The translations under genes and the position numbers were made by a program. Under the pieces are notes generated by a model. It saw only the letters and a program-made list of their open reading frames with translations, searched no databases and was not told the DNA's origin. From contig NZ_QFWQ01000005.1 of assembly GCF_003335105.1 (NCBI RefSeq), positions 389,751 through 453,750 on the forward strand: a DNA stretch of 64,000 nucleotides, written 5' to 3'. How positions within the stretch are numbered: position 1 is the stretch's first letter; each line of letters starts with the position of its first letter. Positions 25,413 through 35,332 of the stretch are shown here, in pieces. Source of the stretch: Rhodanobacter denitrificans (GTDB taxonomy: Bacteria; Pseudomonadota; Gammaproteobacteria; Xanthomonadales; Rhodanobacteraceae).

Positions 25413-27011
25413 ATGCAGACCCAGTCATTTCAGTCATTTGATTTGCATGAGTTGTTCCAGTACGCACTGCTGGAGGCTCGCGCCGCATGGCGCTATCGCT
25501 GGCATGCGCTGATTGTCGCGTGGTGCGTGATGATCCTGGGGGCGCTGCTGGTTTTCAGCCTCCCAAACAAGTATGAAGCCGACGCGCAGGTATATGCCGA
25601 CACCGATGCGTTGACGAATCCGCTGTTGAACGGGGTCGCAATGCAGCCTGACGTCCGTGAGCGACTGCAGGTCATCACCCATACCATGCTCTCGCGCCCC
25701 AATCTCGAGGCCGTGGCGGACAAAACCGGTTTGGCTCTGCGCGCGACCACCCCGGCGGACAAGGACGCGCTGTTGCTGAGCCTCGGCGCCGCCGTCCAGA
25801 TCAAGGACGCCAACACGAAGAACCTCTACAACATCAGCTACGCCGACTCCGACCGGCAAATGGCGCAGGCGGTGGTGCAGGCGTTTCTGCAGATCCTGAT
25901 GAACGATACCGTGGGCGCGAATACCGCCTCAGCCACGACGGCGCAAAATTTTCTGGAGCAACAGGTCCAGGACTACGGCAAGCGGCTGACCGAGGCGGAG
26001 AAGAAACTCGCGGATTTCCAGAAAGCCAATGTTGGCTACATTCCCAGCCAGGGCGGCAGCAGTTATTTCATGCGCCTGCAGGCCGCTGAGGCGAAGTTGC
26101 AGACATTGCAAGCCCAGTACGATACGGCCGTCGCCGGCCGCGCGACCATCCAGCAGCAAATGCGTGCGATGGCGGCCGGATCTGCTGCCTCCTCGGGAAT
26201 CGATCCGCGCACCCAGGAAGTGGACAAGCAGATTGCAGCTTATCAGCAGCAGCTCAACACGCTGCTCCTGAGTTACACCGATGCGTATCCCGATGTGACG
26301 GCCACACGACGCATGATCGCGCAGCTTCAGGAGCGGCGCGCAGCCCTGAAAAAAAATGTCGCGAGCAGCTCGATGATGAGCATGGCCTCCGACAATCCGG
26401 TTTATCAGGGAATGCAGGAATCCATGTACACCGCACAGGTGAGCATCCAGACGTTGGCGATGCAGATCGGCCTGCAGAAACGGCAGATCGCCGAACTCAA
26501 GGACCAGGGGGACAAGATCGCCGATGTGCAAGCCACGTTGCAGCAATTGACGCGCAACTACGATGTCACCAAGAAACAATATGACCAATTGCTGGAGCGT
26601 TCGAACACGGCCCAGCTGTCCCAGGACGCAGCGCAAAGTGGCAACAATCTGAAATTCCGCGTGGTCAACCCGCCCATCGTTCCGTTGCTACCGGAGAGCC
26701 CGCATCGCAGCCTGCTGTTGCTCCTGGTGTTCGGTCTGGCCATAGCCATCGGCAGCGGATACGCATATCTCCTGCACAAGATAACGCCGGTATTTGTGAG
26801 TCTCTGGGATTTGCAGGCTTCCGGTGATTACCCGCTGCTGGGCACCGTCAGTTTGATTGTCTCGCGGGGGCGTTGCCAGGAACTGCGCCGAAGCACGATG
26901 GGGTTCTGGGCCGGGGCCTGTCTGCTGCTGATGATGCTGGTGCTGGGGTTTGCCTTTGACGGGCACATGACCCGTCTGATGCAGCATTTCCTTATGAGGG
27001 GTGTCGCATGA
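25413..27011 (+). CDS. Polysaccharide chain-length determinant (Wzz-like)
   Basis: The 532-residue inner-membrane protein has a first membrane helix near 31-51, a long periplasmic coiled region (Gln-rich, 150-420), a second helix near 427-447 and a hydrophobic segment near 495-515. This is the Wzz/PCP layout, specifically the long form found beside exosortase A. It should set polymer length together with the tyrosine kinase. I start it at ATG 25413, preceded by GGGAAAG; an in-frame TTG at 25398 exists. The stop overlaps the next start by 4 bases. Confidence 0.9.
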   Translation: MQTQSFQSFDLHELFQYALLEARAAWRYRWHALIVAWCVMILGALLVFSLPNKYEADAQVYADTDALTNPLLNGVAMQPDVRERLQVITHTMLSRPNLEAVADKTGLALRATTPADKDALLLSLGAAVQIKDANTKNLYNISYADSDRQMAQAVVQAFLQILMNDTVGANTASATTAQNFLEQQVQDYGKRLTEAEKKLADFQKANVGYIPSQGGSSYFMRLQAAEAKLQTLQAQYDTAVAGRATIQQQMRAMAAGSAASSGIDPRTQEVDKQIAAYQQQLNTLLLSYTDAYPDVTATRRMIAQLQERRAALKKNVASSSMMSMASDNPVYQGMQESMYTAQVSIQTLAMQIGLQKRQIAELKDQGDKIADVQATLQQLTRNYDVTKKQYDQLLERSNTAQLSQDAAQSGNNLKFRVVNPPIVPLLPESPHRSLLLLLVFGLAIAIGSGYAYLLHKITPVFVSLWDLQASGDYPLLGTVSLIVSRGRCQELRRSTMGFWAGACLLLMMLVLGFAFDGHMTRLMQHFLMRGVA

Positions 27012-27916
27012 GCATCGTTGAGAAAGCTGTCGAAAAACTCAAGAACTTGCCGACGGAGCTGGCAGTACCGCCACCGGTGGAAACAGCGCCACTACACATG
27101 GCATCCACGGTCGAGCGTTTCCAGGAGCGGACGCGCGTGGTGGATCAGCCGGTTGAATCCGCGCCGCTGTGGCACGTGGAGCCAGCTGTGCTCAAGCGCA
27201 CGGGCATACTCCCCGCCGACGACGCGGCGGGCGCGCGGCTTGCGGACGAACTGCGCCTTATCAAGCGGACGTTGCTGGACAATGCGATTGGAAAAGGTGC
27301 CGAAACACCTGCCCGTGGAAGGCGCATCATGGTGGCCAGCGCGGAGGCGGGCGAGGGCAAAAGCTTTGTCGCAATGAATCTCGCCCTGAGTTTGGCGCGC
27401 GAGACGGATTTCGAGGTACTGCTGGTTGACGGCGATATACCGAAATCCGACATCACGCGCATTCTCGGTCTCGGCGAGCAGCCCGGTCTGATGGATGTGC
27501 TGGCTGACGAACAGCGCGCTCCCGCCGAAGTCATCGTACGTACCGATGTGCCGAACCTGCTGGTGGTACCGGCAGGGAAACGTCATCCGCTTGCCGCAGA
27601 ATTGTTCCGCAGCCGCCGCATGGAGTACGTGCTCGACGAATTTGGCGGCCGTGATCGGCGACGTCTGATGGTGTTTGACTCTTCGCCGCTACTGGCAACC
27701 TCGGAGTCCCAGGTGCTGGCTTCCCACATGGGTCAGGTTGTCATGGTGGTGGCCGCAGGCCGAACTCATCGGCAGGCGGTCAATTCAGCGCTGCAAAGCC
27801 TGGATGACTTCCAATATGTTGGCCTGGTTCTCAACATGAGCAGCCTGCCTGCGCGCGCGAATTACTACAGTCGCCCCCATGGTCATTATCTCCGGGTCCT
27901 CAACGGGGAAGCCTGA
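27008..27916 (+). CDS. Tyrosine autokinase, XrtA-system type
   Basis: The 302-residue cytoplasmic BY-kinase has Walker A SAEAGEGKS (111-119), Walker A' LLVDGD (138-143) and a Walker B-like LMVFDSSPLL. It probably phosphorylates itself on C-terminal Tyr residues (the tail has NYYSRPHGHYLR) and acts with the Wzz-like protein just upstream, which here supplies the membrane part as a separate gene. The first 75 residues are a linker of unknown role. Confidence 0.9.
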   Translation: MSIVEKAVEKLKNLPTELAVPPPVETAPLHMASTVERFQERTRVVDQPVESAPLWHVEPAVLKRTGILPADDAAGARLADELRLIKRTLLDNAIGKGAETPARGRRIMVASAEAGEGKSFVAMNLALSLARETDFEVLLVDGDIPKSDITRILGLGEQPGLMDVLADEQRAPAEVIVRTDVPNLLVVPAGKRHPLAAELFRSRRMEYVLDEFGGRDRRRLMVFDSSPLLATSESQVLASHMGQVVMVVAAGRTHRQAVNSALQSLDDFQYVGLVLNMSSLPARANYYSRPHGHYLRVLNGEA

Positions 27917-29467
27917 ATGCGCGCGCTGTCGACGTCCGCTGTCTTGTCGTCGATCGTCCTGGGTGGCTGGCTGACCGGTGTCGCCGCCCAGAGCGTGAAT
28001 GTCCGTGCGCGCAATTCGCTGAGTTCGGCCCCGGATGAACAAGCCACAGGCGCCGAGGATGAGTCAGTCGGCGTCGGCGTCATCCCGCAGCCGAGTATCG
28101 ACTCTCCAGGGACAGTCTTGGGTGTCACCCTCGGTGAGCTCTACACCGACAACCTGAGGCTTGCGGCCTCGGCCAAACCAAAACAAACGGGCTGGATTAC
28201 CGAGATCCAGCCGTTCTTCAAGGGGGCATGGGATAGCCCCCGGTTTTCCGGCGTACTTGATTACACCATGACGGGTTATCTATACGCAGGACAATCGCGC
28301 TCCGATCAGTTGGCTCACGATCTCAGGGCTGGCGGGACATTCGTCATTCTTCCGCAGCACTTTTTCCTCGACGGTACCGCATTGTACGGACGCGAGGTCA
28401 TCAACAATGAACTGCCGGCCGGGTCTGGCACGTTTTTCCTGAACAACAACCTCGCCAACGTCGCCAGAGGCACGCTCAGCCCGTACTGGATCCAGGACTT
28501 TGACAACGTCGGCACGATGACGCTGCGTTACACCCTGGGACGAGTGGTCTACAACCACCATGGCATCCCGGGACAGAATGGTGCTCTGTTGAATGGGATT
28601 CCCGATAACACGAGCAACGCGTTGCAGTTCGGCCTGGTGAGTCCTGAATACCAAACCTGGGGCTGGAATCTGGGATATTCCGATCAGCGTTTCACGCCAG
28701 ACTACGGTCGAAGTACCGAGTATGCCGTAGCCAAGCTGGGAGCCGCGTGGCAAATCAGCAACGATACCAAGTTGCTGGCCGATGCCGGCAAGGAAAACCG
28801 GTTCCTGTCGGACGGCACGTCCCGGAAGCTTGGCGCCGTATTCTGGGACGTCGGATTCGATTGGTCGGATATCCGGGATGATTTCAAGTTTCTGGTCGGA
28901 CACCGGTTCTACGGGCGCAGTTACCAGTTTTCATGGACGCGCACAGCGGCGTTGCTGACAACCACGATGAGTTATGTGGAACAGCCAACCGACCTCAACC
29001 AGCAATTACTGGAACAAAACCCCGGAGCGATTACCGTTCCCGGCGGGATTTACTACCTTCCATCGCTCAGGAACCTCCGGACTTATCTGATGAAGCGCGC
29101 TGCAGCCTCGGCAAGCTACACCATGCCGAGAGGCAGTCTGCGCATGGCCCTATACGATGAGCGCCGTACCTATTTCCTCCTGGATAACCGCGACGAGAGA
29201 GTGGCTAATGCGAATCTCGACTGGCTGTTCGATATTGGCGCATCCACCACGCTTACCACGACACTCGGTTGGCAGCGGTATAAATTTCAGGACGGCCAGA
29301 TAAACCACAATCATTATGCGCAGCTGACTCTCGTTCACCAGGTGAGTCCGAACAACTTCGGTAGTCTTCGGCTGCGCCGCGACTCGCGCAACGTGCAGTC
29401 CGGCGCGCCGGAAGCACACGGTTATCGGGTGAACGTGCTCTTCGTGCAATGGACCCATTTGTTCTGA
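27917..29467 (+). CDS. Outer-membrane beta-barrel protein of XrtA locus
   Basis: The 516-residue protein has a signal peptide (1-25, ...VAAQ|S). Its mature part is a run of alternating beta strands with Tyr/Trp at strand ends, ending in VLFVQWTHLF with a terminal Phe, the C-terminal signature of outer-membrane barrels. This is the large barrel protein usually found after the tyrosine kinase in exosortase-A clusters and presumably helps the polymer reach the surface. It starts right after the kinase stop. Confidence 0.85.
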   Translation: MRALSTSAVLSSIVLGGWLTGVAAQSVNVRARNSLSSAPDEQATGAEDESVGVGVIPQPSIDSPGTVLGVTLGELYTDNLRLAASAKPKQTGWITEIQPFFKGAWDSPRFSGVLDYTMTGYLYAGQSRSDQLAHDLRAGGTFVILPQHFFLDGTALYGREVINNELPAGSGTFFLNNNLANVARGTLSPYWIQDFDNVGTMTLRYTLGRVVYNHHGIPGQNGALLNGIPDNTSNALQFGLVSPEYQTWGWNLGYSDQRFTPDYGRSTEYAVAKLGAAWQISNDTKLLADAGKENRFLSDGTSRKLGAVFWDVGFDWSDIRDDFKFLVGHRFYGRSYQFSWTRTAALLTTTMSYVEQPTDLNQQLLEQNPGAITVPGGIYYLPSLRNLRTYLMKRAAASASYTMPRGSLRMALYDERRTYFLLDNRDERVANANLDWLFDIGASTTLTTTLGWQRYKFQDGQINHNHYAQLTLVHQVSPNNFGSLRLRRDSRNVQSGAPEAHGYRVNVLFVQWTHLF

Positions 29468-29474
29468 GGTCGAC

Positions 29475-30530
29475 ATGTATCAGGCGTTTTACAAACTTCG
29501 CGGCAAGCCTTTTCAGCTGACCCCGGACCCAGCAATGCTGTTTCCCAGCAAGGGTCACCGGCGTGCCATGTCTTACCTGCTCTACGGGCTCGAGCAGGGC
29601 GAGGGCTTCGTGATGATTACCGGGGCAGTTGGCACGGGCAAGACGTTGCTCATCAAGAAGCTGTTCGAAGAACTCGCACATCACAACATTGCCATGGCCA
29701 GTATCGCCTCCGCCAATCTCGACGGTGAGGACATATTGCCGGCCGTGGCTTCAGCGTTTGCCCTGCCTTACGAGGGGCGCGGCAAGGAGTCCTTGCTGCA
29801 GGATGTAAAACGCCATCTGATGGCGTTGCGTGATCGCCATTCGCACGCGCTGCTGGTGGTGGACGAGGCGCAAACACTTACCTCGGCGGCGCTGGAGATG
29901 CTGCGCATATTGACGAATTTCGAGGTCAACGGCCACGCGCTGTTGCAGGTTTTTCTCATCGGTCAGGCCGAACTGCAGCGGACCATCGTCACCAATCGCA
30001 TGGAACAGTTGCGTCAGCGCATCATTGCCTCGCACAAGCTCGAGCCGATGGGGGTTGAGGAAAGCCGCGAATATATCCTGCATCGCTTGCGCGCAGTCGG
30101 CTGGAACAACGATCCGGAACTGGCACCGGGAATTTTTGCGGGGGTATACCTGGCCAGCTGCGGTATCCCGCGGAAGGTCAATCTCATCATGGACCGATTG
30201 CTTTTGCACGGATATCTGGAGGAGATGCACGACCTGAACCAGGCAGCGCTGACCGTCGTGCTCGACGAAATTCATGAGGAGATGGCCGACGTACCGCAGA
30301 CGCTGGAAGCGCCTGCATTCCCTCAGGGCCTGGATCCATCGCCCCCCGAGCGGGAAGCCGAGCTTGCGGTGCTGGACATCAAGCAACGCAACAACACCAT
30401 GTTGCAGCTGATGCACGAAAACATCCAACTCAGGGAGCTGCTGAAGTCCAGGTCGTCGCCAACATCCGCAACCAACGACGCGGTGGTCGCCAATATCCGT
30501 CGTGGACGTTCCAGGCGGAAACGCAAATGA
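29475..30530 (+). CDS. ExeA-like ATPase of XrtA locus
   Basis: The 351-residue AAA-type protein has Walker A GAVGTGKT (50-57), Walker B LLVVDEAQ (about 127-134) and an arginine-containing sensor region (MEQLRQRIIASHKLEPM). It resembles the general secretion ATPases ExeA/GspA, as the standard exosortase-A-associated ATPase does. It is cytoplasmic with no membrane helix; the C-terminal 60 residues are charged and variable. It probably powers or controls assembly of the export machine. GAGG lies before its start, and it overlaps the deacetylase by 4 bases. Confidence 0.9.
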   Translation: MYQAFYKLRGKPFQLTPDPAMLFPSKGHRRAMSYLLYGLEQGEGFVMITGAVGTGKTLLIKKLFEELAHHNIAMASIASANLDGEDILPAVASAFALPYEGRGKESLLQDVKRHLMALRDRHSHALLVVDEAQTLTSAALEMLRILTNFEVNGHALLQVFLIGQAELQRTIVTNRMEQLRQRIIASHKLEPMGVEESREYILHRLRAVGWNNDPELAPGIFAGVYLASCGIPRKVNLIMDRLLLHGYLEEMHDLNQAALTVVLDEIHEEMADVPQTLEAPAFPQGLDPSPPEREAELAVLDIKQRNNTMLQLMHENIQLRELLKSRSSPTSATNDAVVANIRRGRSRRKRK

Positions 30531-31438
30531 ACAAGCTGCCACCGCCACCTGAGCCCCTCGTCAACGCCATGACAGTCGACGTCGAGGACTATTTCCAGGT
30601 TGCGGCCTTCGAAAAGTGCATCCGACGCGAGGATTGGCCGCGCTGGCCGATCCGCGTGGAGGACAATACCCGGCGCGTACTGGAGCTTTTCGCTGGCCAC
30701 GGCGTGCATGCGACCTTTTTCGTGCTTGGCTGGGTGGCAGAACGCTTCCCCGTATTGGTGCGCGATATCAGCGCTGGTGGCCATGAAATCGCAAGCCACG
30801 GTTTTGGCCACGAGCGCCTGACCAATCTGAGCCGCAGCGAGTTCCGCGACGGCATTACCCGCACCAAATGCCTGCTGGAGGATTTGACCGGCACCGCGGT
30901 GGTCGGCTACCGGGCACCCAGTTATTCCATCGGCCCCGGAACACTTTGGGCCCATGAGGAATTGCGCGAAGCCGGGTACCGCTACAGTTCCAGCATCGTG
31001 CCGATTCACCATGACTTGTATGGCATGCCGGGGGCGCCGCGCTTTGCGTTTTTCACCGAACGTTTCGGCCTGCTCGAAATACCGGTGACCACCGTGCGCC
31101 GATGGGGACGCAACTGGCCTTGCGGTGGTGGCGGTTATTTCCGTCTGCTGCCCTATGCGCTGTTCAGGCGCGGCCTGCGTCGCGTCAACCGGGGAGAACA
31201 ATCCTCGGGCGTGTTCTATTTCCATCCATGGGAAATAGATCCGCAGCAGCCACGGGTACCCGGTGTGACGCTCAAGAACCGGCTGCGGCACTCCCTGAAC
31301 CTGACGCGCACGGCGCCCCGGCTCGATCGATTGATGCGCGATTTCCGGTTCGATCGCATGGACCGTGTGTTTTCCGTCGATGCCTATGCCGACTATCCGG
31401 TGGTGGCGTTGCAGGCCGCCGAACTCCGTGTGAACTGA
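30527..31438 (+). CDS. Polysaccharide deacetylase, XrtA-system type
   Basis: The 303-residue enzyme belongs to the NodB-type deacetylases. TVDVEDYF (16-23) and SHGFGHERL supply the metal-binding Asp and His residues, and GYRAPSYS follows. The C-terminal part (about 200-290) matches the DUF3473 extension found in exosortase-A-associated deacetylases. It probably removes acetyl groups from amino sugars of the exopolysaccharide or its precursor. No signal peptide is seen. Confidence 0.92.
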   Translation: MNKLPPPPEPLVNAMTVDVEDYFQVAAFEKCIRREDWPRWPIRVEDNTRRVLELFAGHGVHATFFVLGWVAERFPVLVRDISAGGHEIASHGFGHERLTNLSRSEFRDGITRTKCLLEDLTGTAVVGYRAPSYSIGPGTLWAHEELREAGYRYSSSIVPIHHDLYGMPGAPRFAFFTERFGLLEIPVTTVRRWGRNWPCGGGGYFRLLPYALFRRGLRRVNRGEQSSGVFYFHPWEIDPQQPRVPGVTLKNRLRHSLNLTRTAPRLDRLMRDFRFDRMDRVFSVDAYADYPVVALQAAELRVN

Positions 31439-31451
31439 GGGGAAACAGGAC

Positions 31452-32513
31452 ATGCTGGACCAAGCGGATGGCGGTCGTTGTGCCGATACTTGCGCCATCA
31501 AGCGCCTGGGAAGTGATGACGAGGATCGCTGGGACGTCTTTGCCAGGGACGCGCCGCAGGCCACGTTTTTTCACCGCGCGGCCTGGCGCGGCATCATCGA
31601 GCAGGGGCTCGGCCACCGCTGTCACTATTTGTACGCGCAGCGGAATGGAGTCATCACCGGGATTCTGCCGCTCGCGGAAATACGCAGCCGGCTGTTCGGC
31701 CACGCACTGATTTCGACGCCATTTTGCGTATATGGCGGCGTGGTAGCGAGCGACCCGGACAGTGCATCGCAGCTCGCGCAGGCTGCGACCACTCTCGCCG
31801 ACGAGTTGCATGTGGATTATCTCGAATTGCGTGATCGCGAGTTGCGCCACAGGACCTGGCCGGTCAAGGATCTGTACGTCAGCTTCCGCAAGGCGATTGA
31901 TCCGGACCATGACAGGAATTTGAAGGCGATCCCGCGCAAGCAGCGCGCCATGGTTCGCAAAGGCATAGCCGCGGGTCTGCAGGCGCACCACGGGGGCGGC
32001 ATTGCCGAGTTTTACCGGGTGTACGCCGAGAGTGTGCGCAATCTGGGTACGCCCGTGTTGCCACGCAACTATTACATGCGGCTGCAGCGGATGTTCGGCG
32101 AGGATTGCGAGATTACTGTGGTCACCCAGGAAGGGCAGCCGGTGGCCGCCGTCATGAGCTTCTATTTCCGCGATGAAGTGCATCCGTATTACGGTGGCAG
32201 CGTGGCGCGCGGCCGCGATCTGGCGGCCAACGATTTCATGTACTGGTCGGTGATGCAGCGCGCGTCGGAGCGCGGCGCACGGCTTTTCGATTTCGGTCGC
32301 AGCAAGCAGGACAGCGGCTCGTATCACTTCAAGAAACACTGGGGCTTCGAGCCCCGGCCGCTGCACTATGCCTATCACCTGGTACGCGCCAGGACGGTTC
32401 CCAACATCAGCCCTGCCAACGACAAGTACAGCCTGTTCATCAAGGCCTGGCAGCATCTGCCGCTGCCGGTCAGTTGCGCGCTGGGGCCATGGCTTGCGCG
32501 GAATCTCGGTTAG
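31452..32513 (+). CDS. FemAB-like protein, XrtA-system type
   Basis: The 353-residue protein has two GNAT-like halves of the FemAB fold (TFFHRAAWRGIIEQGLG near 38-54; VAAVMSFYFRDEVHPYYGGS near 230-250; DFGRSKQDSGSYHFKKHWGF near 280-300). FemAB proteins transfer an amino acid from aminoacyl-tRNA to a cell-wall precursor, and the exosortase-A-associated members are probably acyl or aminoacyl transferases acting on the polysaccharide. The exact substrate is unknown. The start follows GAGGGGAAACAGG. Confidence 0.9.
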   Translation: MLDQADGGRCADTCAIKRLGSDDEDRWDVFARDAPQATFFHRAAWRGIIEQGLGHRCHYLYAQRNGVITGILPLAEIRSRLFGHALISTPFCVYGGVVASDPDSASQLAQAATTLADELHVDYLELRDRELRHRTWPVKDLYVSFRKAIDPDHDRNLKAIPRKQRAMVRKGIAAGLQAHHGGGIAEFYRVYAESVRNLGTPVLPRNYYMRLQRMFGEDCEITVVTQEGQPVAAVMSFYFRDEVHPYYGGSVARGRDLAANDFMYWSVMQRASERGARLFDFGRSKQDSGSYHFKKHWGFEPRPLHYAYHLVRARTVPNISPANDKYSLFIKAWQHLPLPVSCALGPWLARNLG

Positions 32514-32516
32514 CGC

Positions 32517-33767
32517 ATGCGCTCGGTACTATTCCTCTGCCATCGTCTCCCCTGGCCTCCCAGCAAGGGCGACAAGATCCGTTCGTACCACGTGTTGCGG
32601 CGGCTCGCGGAGCACTATCGCGTATATCTCGGCGCGTTCGTGGACGATCCAGCTGACTGGCAGTACCTTGAGTCGGTCGAGACCTTGTGCGCCGAGGTCT
32701 GCGTTCGACCCTTGCCGCGCTGGTCTGTGCGCTGGCGGGCGCTGGCGTCGTTGATGCGGGGCGAAGCACTCACCGTAGGGGTGTACCGCGACCGTGTAAT
32801 GCGGCGCTGGATCGAAGGACTCCTGGCCGAACGCAAGCTGGACCTGGCCTTGTGCTATTCGTCCGGCGTGGCGCCGTTCGTCATGGCTCAGCCGCAACTG
32901 CGGCGAGTCATGGATTTCGTGGATGTGGACTCCGACAAATGGCGCCAGTATGCACAGGCCCATCATGGCCTGACACGCATGATCTACCGGCGGGAAGCGC
33001 GTCGACTGGCGGACTTCGAGCGCACGGTTGCTGCACAATTCGACGCCAGTGTGCTCGTCTCGGAAGCTGAGGCGGCGTTCTTTCGACAGCAGGTGCCGGC
33101 GACAGCCGGAAAGGTACACGGCATCCCCAATGGCGTGGACTGCGAATATTGGGATCCGCAACGCGCCTGTGCCAATCCCTATCAGCCAGGGGAACGGGCA
33201 GTAGTGTTTGTAGGTGCGATGGATTACCGCGCCAACGTGCATGCCGCGCAATGGTTCGCGCGCGAAGTGTGGCCGCGAATTTACGCCCAGTGCCGGGATG
33301 CACGCTTTTACATCGTGGGAAGCAGGCCGACAGCGGCGGTTCGGGCGCTGGGTCAGCTCGCGGGCATTACAGTCATGGGGCGCGTGGAAGACGTGCGGCC
33401 ATATCTGGCGCACGCCCATGCCGTGGCTGCACCGTTGCGTATTGCCCGAGGCATTCAGAACAAGGTGCTGGAAGCGCTGGCCATGGAAAAGGTGCTGCTG
33501 GCAACACCGGAGGCCTGGGAGGGCATCGAGGATTTCGCGGGTCGCCAAGGCTGCATCAGCGATTCGCCGGAGGTCATGGCGGCCGAAGCCGTGCATTGGC
33601 TGGACACGCCGCAACTCGCACGCGCACCGGCGGCCCGCGCGATGGTTCTGTCGCGCTACGGCTGGAAGCGCAATCTCGACACCTATGAACGTGTGCTGGG
33701 TAATGCGCAGCCCGGCGCAGCCTCCATCCGTGCTGTGGGCACTGCCGGGTTGGGAGCATGTTCGTGA
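32517..33767 (+). CDS. Glycosyltransferase, XrtA-system type (Stp1-like)
   Basis: The 416-residue GT-B-type glycosyltransferase begins FLCHRLPWPPSKGDKIRSYHVLR, a typical opening of exosortase-A-associated sugar transferases, and ends in a GT1-like domain (VVFVGAMDYRANVHAAQWF, then PLRIARGIQNKVLEALAMEK). It probably adds one sugar of the repeating unit on the cytoplasmic face. The donor is unknown. It lies 3 bases after the FemAB-like gene and overlaps exosortase by 10 bases. Confidence 0.9.
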   Translation: MRSVLFLCHRLPWPPSKGDKIRSYHVLRRLAEHYRVYLGAFVDDPADWQYLESVETLCAEVCVRPLPRWSVRWRALASLMRGEALTVGVYRDRVMRRWIEGLLAERKLDLALCYSSGVAPFVMAQPQLRRVMDFVDVDSDKWRQYAQAHHGLTRMIYRREARRLADFERTVAAQFDASVLVSEAEAAFFRQQVPATAGKVHGIPNGVDCEYWDPQRACANPYQPGERAVVFVGAMDYRANVHAAQWFAREVWPRIYAQCRDARFYIVGSRPTAAVRALGQLAGITVMGRVEDVRPYLAHAHAVAAPLRIARGIQNKVLEALAMEKVLLATPEAWEGIEDFAGRQGCISDSPEVMAAEAVHWLDTPQLARAPAARAMVLSRYGWKRNLDTYERVLGNAQPGAASIRAVGTAGLGACS

Positions 33768-35332
33768 ATGGGGTATTGGACGCCAACGCCGATGTTTCCA
33801 CGGACGCTTCCGGCTGGACCGTTGCGGCAGCCGCGTTCGGTGTCGGAGTGGTCGTGTTGCTGGTCTGCTACTGGCAGACGGTGCAGTCGCTGGTGTGGGT
33901 CTGGGATCACGACGGAAACTATCAGTACGCTTTTCTGATTTTCCCGTTGAGTGTTTGGGTAGCATTTTGCCTGCGCCAACGGCTGCGGGCGCGCCCACCC
34001 GCGCCGAGCGTTTGGGGCGCGGCTGCGGTGGCCGCGTTGGTGTTTGTCTGGTATGCCGGCCAGCTGCTCGATGTCAATCTGGTGCAGCATTTCGCGCTGG
34101 TGTCCCTGTTTCCTGCGCTGGTGATGGCGTGCTGGGGCTGGCGCGCGCTGTGGGTGCTGGCGTTCCCACTCGGCTATCTGGTGATATTTGCGGTTCCCTG
34201 GGGCGATGGACTGGTAGGCCCGTTGCAGGACATCACTGCGCATTTCGCGGTGCGCGCGCTGGAATTGACCGGCACCCCGGTGCTGCTCAACGGTCGGGAG
34301 ATCCTCACGGCCTCGGCGGTGTGGATGGTGGCGGATGCATGCAGCGGCGTGAAGTTCTTCATCGCCTGCAGCGCCCTCGGCTGTCTGTTTGCGTACCTGA
34401 TGTACCAGCGCTGGCGCAAGCGGTTGCTGTTCGTGGTGCTGGCAGCCGTGGTGCCGATCATTGCGAACGGTCTGCGGGTGTATTTCACCATACTGATCGG
34501 TGACACCTGGGGGCTGAAGTACGCTACCGGCCTGGATCACGTGATTTTCGGCTGGCAGTTCTTCGGCACGGTGCTGGTGCTGTTGCTGCTGAGCGGGTGG
34601 TTTTTCCGCGACCCTCTCGTGGCGGGCGTGCCGCCCCCGGCAAATAACACCATGCCCACTGGCGCGCGCATGGTGGTCTGGCCAGTGGTGATCGCGTTGT
34701 TGATTGCCGGCCCCGTAATGGCCGCCGGAGTTTCATCACCAGCGCCGGCAGATGACTTGCACTTGACCGCACCCACTGTCGCAGGTTGGCGCGGCCCGCA
34801 GACTGCGGCAGACGAATGGCGACCTGCATTCAACAGCGCCGCGGGGCGGGTAAAGGCGTTTTATCGATCAAACGCCAGCGGTGAAGTGGTCGAGCTGTTT
34901 CATGCCATCTACACCGGCGCGCCGCGCCGCGGGCATACGTTGATTACCTACGAGAACAAGCTGTACGACCCGGCGCAGGCGCAAATTCTGAGCAGCGCCA
35001 GCCAACAGCTCCGGCTCACCGATGGCCGAAGCCTGGCCGCGGGAGAATTGCGGCTGAGTGGTGCGGCGGGGTCGCGCCTCGTGTGGTACTGGTATTGCGT
35101 GGATCGCCGCTGTACCCGCTCAAAGATGCTCACCAAGTTGCTGCAGGCGTGGGAGGTGCTGCGCGGAGATGTGTCGCAATCGTCGGTGTGGGCTTTGTCA
35201 GCGCCGGTTGGCTACGCCGGTGTCGATCAGGCGCGGGCGAATTTGCGTGCGTTCGCGCAAGCACTTCCGGTGCCAGGCGTCGCGGAACGACGCGTCCAGA
35301 GGGAACACCTCACTCCCGGGGACGAGCCGTGA
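33758..35332 (+). CDS. xrtA: Exosortase A fused to EpsI domain
   Basis: The first 300 residues are an exosortase with about eight membrane helices and the catalytic residues Cys195 (ADACSG), Arg240 (NGLRVY) and His261 (LDHVIF). These residues resemble those of sortase-like transpeptidases that cut PEP-CTERM tails. Residues about 310-524 are an EpsI-like (DUF3485) periplasmic domain, often fused to XrtA. The total length is 524. The protein should remove the C-terminal sorting tail of exported proteins and join them to a surface anchor. It lies in the centre of the operon. Confidence 0.93.
   Translation: MFVNGVLDANADVSTDASGWTVAAAAFGVGVVVLLVCYWQTVQSLVWVWDHDGNYQYAFLIFPLSVWVAFCLRQRLRARPPAPSVWGAAAVAALVFVWYAGQLLDVNLVQHFALVSLFPALVMACWGWRALWVLAFPLGYLVIFAVPWGDGLVGPLQDITAHFAVRALELTGTPVLLNGREILTASAVWMVADACSGVKFFIACSALGCLFAYLMYQRWRKRLLFVVLAAVVPIIANGLRVYFTILIGDTWGLKYATGLDHVIFGWQFFGTVLVLLLLSGWFFRDPLVAGVPPPANNTMPTGARMVVWPVVIALLIAGPVMAAGVSSPAPADDLHLTAPTVAGWRGPQTAADEWRPAFNSAAGRVKAFYRSNASGEVVELFHAIYTGAPRRGHTLITYENKLYDPAQAQILSSASQQLRLTDGRSLAAGELRLSGAAGSRLVWYWYCVDRRCTRSKMLTKLLQAWEVLRGDVSQSSVWALSAPVGYAGVDQARANLRAFAQALPVPGVAERRVQREHLTPGDEP

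Noticed and set aside
33758-35332. XrtA-EpsI fusion as a novelty
   Set aside because: Fusions of exosortase A with an EpsI domain are already known in this family, so it is described but not reported as new.
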